From [Eubacterium] saphenum (lineage in GTDB: Bacteria; Bacillota; Clostridia; Oscillospirales; Ruminococcaceae): a stretch of DNA of 32,565 bases. The stretch lies in the NCBI GenBank assembly GCA_004555855.1, contig SFJQ01000009.1, positions 1 through 32,565 on the forward strand. The letters run 5' to 3'. The notes beneath the pieces are model-generated. The model saw only the letters and a list, made by a program, of their open reading frames with translations, had not been told where the DNA came from and searched no databases. Position 1 is the first letter of the stretch. Every line of letters starts with the position of its first letter. A program made the translations under genes and the position numbers. This document shows positions 30,495 through 32,565 of the stretch, piece by piece.

Positions 30495-30508
30495 TGATAT
30501 CGTTTACA
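30495..30508. promoter_or_regulatory. cre-like site (perfect match to TGWNANCGNTNWCA)
   Basis: TGATATCGTTTACA fits all fixed positions of the CcpA cre consensus. It lies about 255 bases upstream of the -35 of the binding-protein promoter, which is far for direct repression, and 84 bases after the oadA stop. It may belong to a LacI-type regulator. Confidence 0.5.
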
Positions 30509-30552
30509 TAAAAATACGGCAAAAATTCGTTGTTTTGCACAAATCAAAGGTT

Positions 30553-30566
30553 ACAAATCGGTAACA
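30553..30566. promoter_or_regulatory. second, weaker cre-like site
   Basis: ACAAATCGGTAACA matches the cre pattern except for the initial TG. It overlaps the GTTAC/GTAAC palindrome and lies 58 bases from the first site. Confidence 0.3.
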
Positions 30567-30762
30567 TTTACGGCGTTTTTTTAGGCATTTTTTAATTAAA
30601 ATTTTGGCGATTGAAAAATGTGGCTTTGTTGTGCGATTTGTGATGAAAATGTGTAATAAAGGACTTGTTAAGTAATAAAGTAAAAAATGTGGCAAAATAA
30701 ACAAGTTTTGCTTGCGAAAGGCGGATTCAGGGACGATTTAGAAAAATTTTTGAAAAAACCAC

Positions 30763-30791
30763 TTGCAAAAAAAGAAAAAATATGTTAAACT
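30763..30791 (+). promoter_or_regulatory. sigma-A promoter of the substrate-binding protein gene
   Basis: TTGCAA (30763-30768) and TAAACT (30786-30791) are separated by 17 A-rich bases. Transcription would start near 30798. Confidence 0.8.
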
Positions 30792-30819
30792 AACTAATGT
30801 AATCGAGAGGCAGTAAAAT

Positions 30820-30864
30820 ATGTGGATTATTGCAAACTCGATTGATTATTATCCGTACCGCTAA
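30820..30864 (+). CDS. possible 14-residue leader peptide
   Basis: An ATG at 30820 follows GAGAGG by nine bases and opens MWIIANSIDYYPYR, then TAA. It lies in the leader of the binding-protein mRNA, overlapping the right arm of the AATCGAG/CTCGATT pairing. It could be a regulatory leader ORF or chance; no terminator follows it. Confidence 0.3.
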   Translation: MWIIANSIDYYPYR

Positions 30865-30922
30865 AGCTCCGAAATTTGATTCGGGCATCGGTCGGAACCA
30901 TTTATTTTAGGAGGAAAAACCA

Positions 30923-32353
30923 ATGAAGAAAAGAATCTTGGCAGCGCTCGTAGCGTCTGCTGCAGTTCTCTCGCTCGCTGGCTGTAACAATGGCAGCACC
31001 AGCAACAACTCGAGCTCGAGCTCCAGCTCCAACACTAGCACTTCCAGCAACACTTCTACCGACACCAGCTCTACTACAAGCGAACCCACTACTGACGCTT
31101 ATGCAGAGGCTCAGAAGGCTGGTACAGGCGTATTTGATACCACCGGTGAGGGTAAGGTATTCAACATCTGGTGCTGGAACGGCGACTTCAAGAAGTACGT
31201 TGAAAATTCCGGCTACAAGGTTCCAGATGGAATCACCATCAAGTGGAACGAAGTTCCCTCTGAGGGCGGTCAGTACCAGAGAGAGCTCGACGCGGCTCTT
31301 TTGAAGCAGGCTGACGCAGCTGCTGATGACAAGATCGACCTGTTCCTCGCAGAGGCTGACTACATCCTGAAGTACTCCAACGCTAAGGTTACTCAGGACG
31401 TTAAGAAGCTCGGCGTTGAGCAGTGGGCTACCGGCTATGACTATACATACAAGGCAGCTACCAGTGCTGACGGCGTTCTGAAGGGCGTTTCTTGGCAGTG
31501 CAACCCGTCTGCATTCATTTACAGACGTTCCATCGCTAAGGATGTTCTCGGCACCGATGATCCTGAGCAGGTTCAGGCAGCTCTCTCTACTTGGGAAAAG
31601 GTTGACGAAACAGCTCAGAAGGCTAAGGACAAGGGCTATGTAATGTTCGCTTCTCCTATCGAGACCTACAGAACCTTCGCTAACAACTCCAAGGTTTCTT
31701 ACATCAACGATAACAAGTTCGCTACACACGATGCATTCAATCAGTGGCTTGATCAGGCTAAGAAGTACGTTGACAACGGATGGTCTTATGATTATGCGCT
31801 TTGGTCTGACGAAAAGAATGCTCAGATGGGCAAGGACGGCAAGATGATGGCTTGTATCGGTCCGGCTTGGTACTTCAACTTCTGCATGGGTACTGCACAG
31901 TCTGAGACTCCCGGAGACTGGGCAATCTGCAAGGGTCCGCAGGCTCACTTCTGGGGCGGTACTTGGCTCCTCGCTGCTGAGGGCTCCGATAACCCCAAGA
32001 TGCTCGCTGATATCATGAATGCATTCACCGCTAACGAGAAGATTGCTGAATACATCCTCAAGGATGCTAACGAGTTCCCGAACAACAAGAACGTTGTTAA
32101 GAAGTATGCTGAAGATCCCAATTTCGGTCTTGAGTTCCTCGGTGGTCAGAACCACATCAAGGTTCTCGGCGATATGACTGATGATATCGTTTGGGATACC
32201 AAGCTCCACACTGTTTTCGACCAGACTCTCAATGAGGATCTGCCTAACAACATGCTTACTTACCTCAACGGCACCAAGACTAAGGATGAGGCTATGAAGG
32301 CATTCTATGAGAAGCTTGATGACGTTACCGGCGGCAAGGTTGCTCACGACTAA
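30923..32353 (+). CDS. carbohydrate-type ABC transporter substrate-binding lipoprotein
   Basis: An extracellular solute-binding protein of 476 residues. The signal peptide ends in the lipobox SLAGC (Cys21). A long Ser/Thr/Asn linker spans about residues 24-53, then the mature domain has features of family 1 sugar-binding proteins (VFNIWCWNGDFKKYVE, KQADAAADDKIDLFLAEADY, GPAWYFNFCMGTAQSETPGD, GGTWLLAAEGSDNPKMLADI). Codon use differs from its neighbours (more CT-ending codons, strong GCT/AAG preference), as expected for a very highly expressed gene. An AGGAGG site precedes the ATG. The partial permease at 32479 belongs to the same transporter. The sugar cannot be told. Confidence 0.93.
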   Translation: MKKRILAALVASAAVLSLAGCNNGSTSNNSSSSSSSNTSTSSNTSTDTSSTTSEPTTDAYAEAQKAGTGVFDTTGEGKVFNIWCWNGDFKKYVENSGYKVPDGITIKWNEVPSEGGQYQRELDAALLKQADAAADDKIDLFLAEADYILKYSNAKVTQDVKKLGVEQWATGYDYTYKAATSADGVLKGVSWQCNPSAFIYRRSIAKDVLGTDDPEQVQAALSTWEKVDETAQKAKDKGYVMFASPIETYRTFANNSKVSYINDNKFATHDAFNQWLDQAKKYVDNGWSYDYALWSDEKNAQMGKDGKMMACIGPAWYFNFCMGTAQSETPGDWAICKGPQAHFWGGTWLLAAEGSDNPKMLADIMNAFTANEKIAEYILKDANEFPNNKNVVKKYAEDPNFGLEFLGGQNHIKVLGDMTDDIVWDTKLHTVFDQTLNEDLPNNMLTYLNGTKTKDEAMKAFYEKLDDVTGGKVAHD

Positions 32354-32383
32354 TTTTAAGTCGCTTTGAATAGCTAATGACCT

Positions 32384-32416
32384 TAAAGAGGTGAGGCGGC
32401 TCGCTTCACCTCTTTA
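32384..32416 (+). terminator. strong hairpin between binding protein and permease
   Basis: TAAAGAGGTGA (32384-32394) and its exact complement (32406-32416) form an 11-bp stem. Only a weak T-rich tract follows, so it likely stops part of the transcripts or protects the binding-protein mRNA, giving more binding protein than permease. Confidence 0.7.
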
Positions 32417-32478
32417 TTGTTCATATATGCTGTTCGCGGTTTGGTTTAGCAAGAAAATTTTGGAAAGAGGTAAGCGCA

Positions 32479-32565
32479 ATGAATAAAAAGCATAAATCAA
32501 TAAGTTATGCAAAGTGGGGATATATCTTTATTATCCCGTTTTTCGTTGTTTATATCATTTTCTCA
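32479..32565 (+). CDS. ABC sugar permease, N-terminal fragment (MalF/UgpA type)
   Basis: The ATG at 32479 follows AAAGAGG. The 29 visible residues (MNKKHKSISYAKWGYIF, then IIPFFVVYIIFS) show the short basic N-terminus and first membrane helix typical of binding-protein-dependent sugar permeases. The frame is open at the window end. Its place behind the substrate-binding lipoprotein supports the call. Confidence 0.85.
   Translation, partial: MNKKHKSISYAKWGYIFIIPFFVVYIIFS

Larger units (their letters stand above)
30453..30922 (+). promoter_or_regulatory. long AT-rich regulatory region before the ABC transporter
   Basis: No gene of normal size is visible in these 470 bases. The stretch holds the palindrome GAAAGCTTTC (30470-30479), two cre-like sites (listed separately), a 5-bp inverted repeat GTTAC/GTAAC (30550-30565), an inverted repeat ACTTGTT/AACAAGT (30663-30669 and 30700-30706), one sigma-A promoter and a 14-codon leader ORF. 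The untranslated leader of the binding-protein mRNA, about 125 bases, can also form AATCGAG/CTCGATT pairing. Confidence 0.6.

Noticed and set aside
30902..32347. A 481-residue minus-strand frame opposite the substrate-binding protein
   Set aside because: The binding protein has a lipobox, a promoter and family motifs. The mirror frame covers its ribosome binding site and is a codon-bias shadow.

Overview
The window reads as chromosomal DNA of an endospore-forming, low-to-middle GC Firmicute, most likely a Ruminococcus-like member of the class Clostridia. The reasons are a GerA/GerB/GerC-type germinant receptor operon, a GerW/YtfJ sporulation protein next to scpA-scpB, DUF2953, a DacF-type carboxypeptidase and rluB, two T-box leaders (one read as Cys, one as Tyr), many near-perfect sigma-A promoters with 17-bp spacers, and biotin-dependent carboxyltransferase subunits typical of anaerobes. 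No rRNA, tRNA or CRISPR array was seen.

Layout. 1-1074: edge of a mobile or degraded element on the minus strand, with a zeta-toxin-like P-loop protein running off the left end and the 3' tail of an unknown gene. 1078-2842 (minus): a phosphodiesterase / BirA / CYTH operon. 2967-4077 (plus): three small unrecognised proteins. 4127-8302 (plus): a cysteine-type T-box, cysE, cysS and two tandem cyclophilin lipoproteins, apparently one transcription unit. 8303-9598 (minus): thrH and a CDP-alcohol phosphatidyltransferase, divergent from 9730-11325 (plus): threonine dehydratase and RidA. 11371-12816 (minus): AI-2E-type permease. 12959-16911 (plus): germinant receptor operon, disturbed by a 93-bp tandem repeat and a duplicated gerB start. 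16923-17805 (plus): a promoter and the broken 5' end of an aldo/keto reductase, now leading into a DUF5131 (phage gp37-like) gene. 17842-21423 (minus): tyrS, an unknown membrane protein, a tyrosine-type T-box, aroF and ruvX. 21446-27070 (plus): M50 protease, scpA, scpB, DUF2953, ytfJ, dacF, rluB and a small conserved protein. 27156-30452 (plus): an acyl-CoA carboxyltransferase-like subunit, a biotin carrier and an OadA/5S-type carboxyltransferase, an architecture like the propionibacterial transcarboxylase. 30453-32565: a regulatory region with cre-like sites and a sigma-A promoter, a sugar-type ABC substrate-binding lipoprotein, then the start of its permease.

How the parts fit. BirA (1632-2354) is the enzyme expected to biotinylate the carrier at 28625-28984. 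RidA would clear the enamine/imine made by the threonine dehydratase beside it. The two T-boxes tie cysteine synthesis and charging, and tyrosine charging, to tRNA charging; each also appears to carry a passenger of unknown purpose (cyclophilin lipoproteins; a four-helix membrane protein). The strongest candidates for something undescribed are the repeat-disturbed ger operon, the transcarboxylase-like operon with no biotin carboxylase or sodium pump, and the T-box passengers. None of these can be proved from sequence alone.
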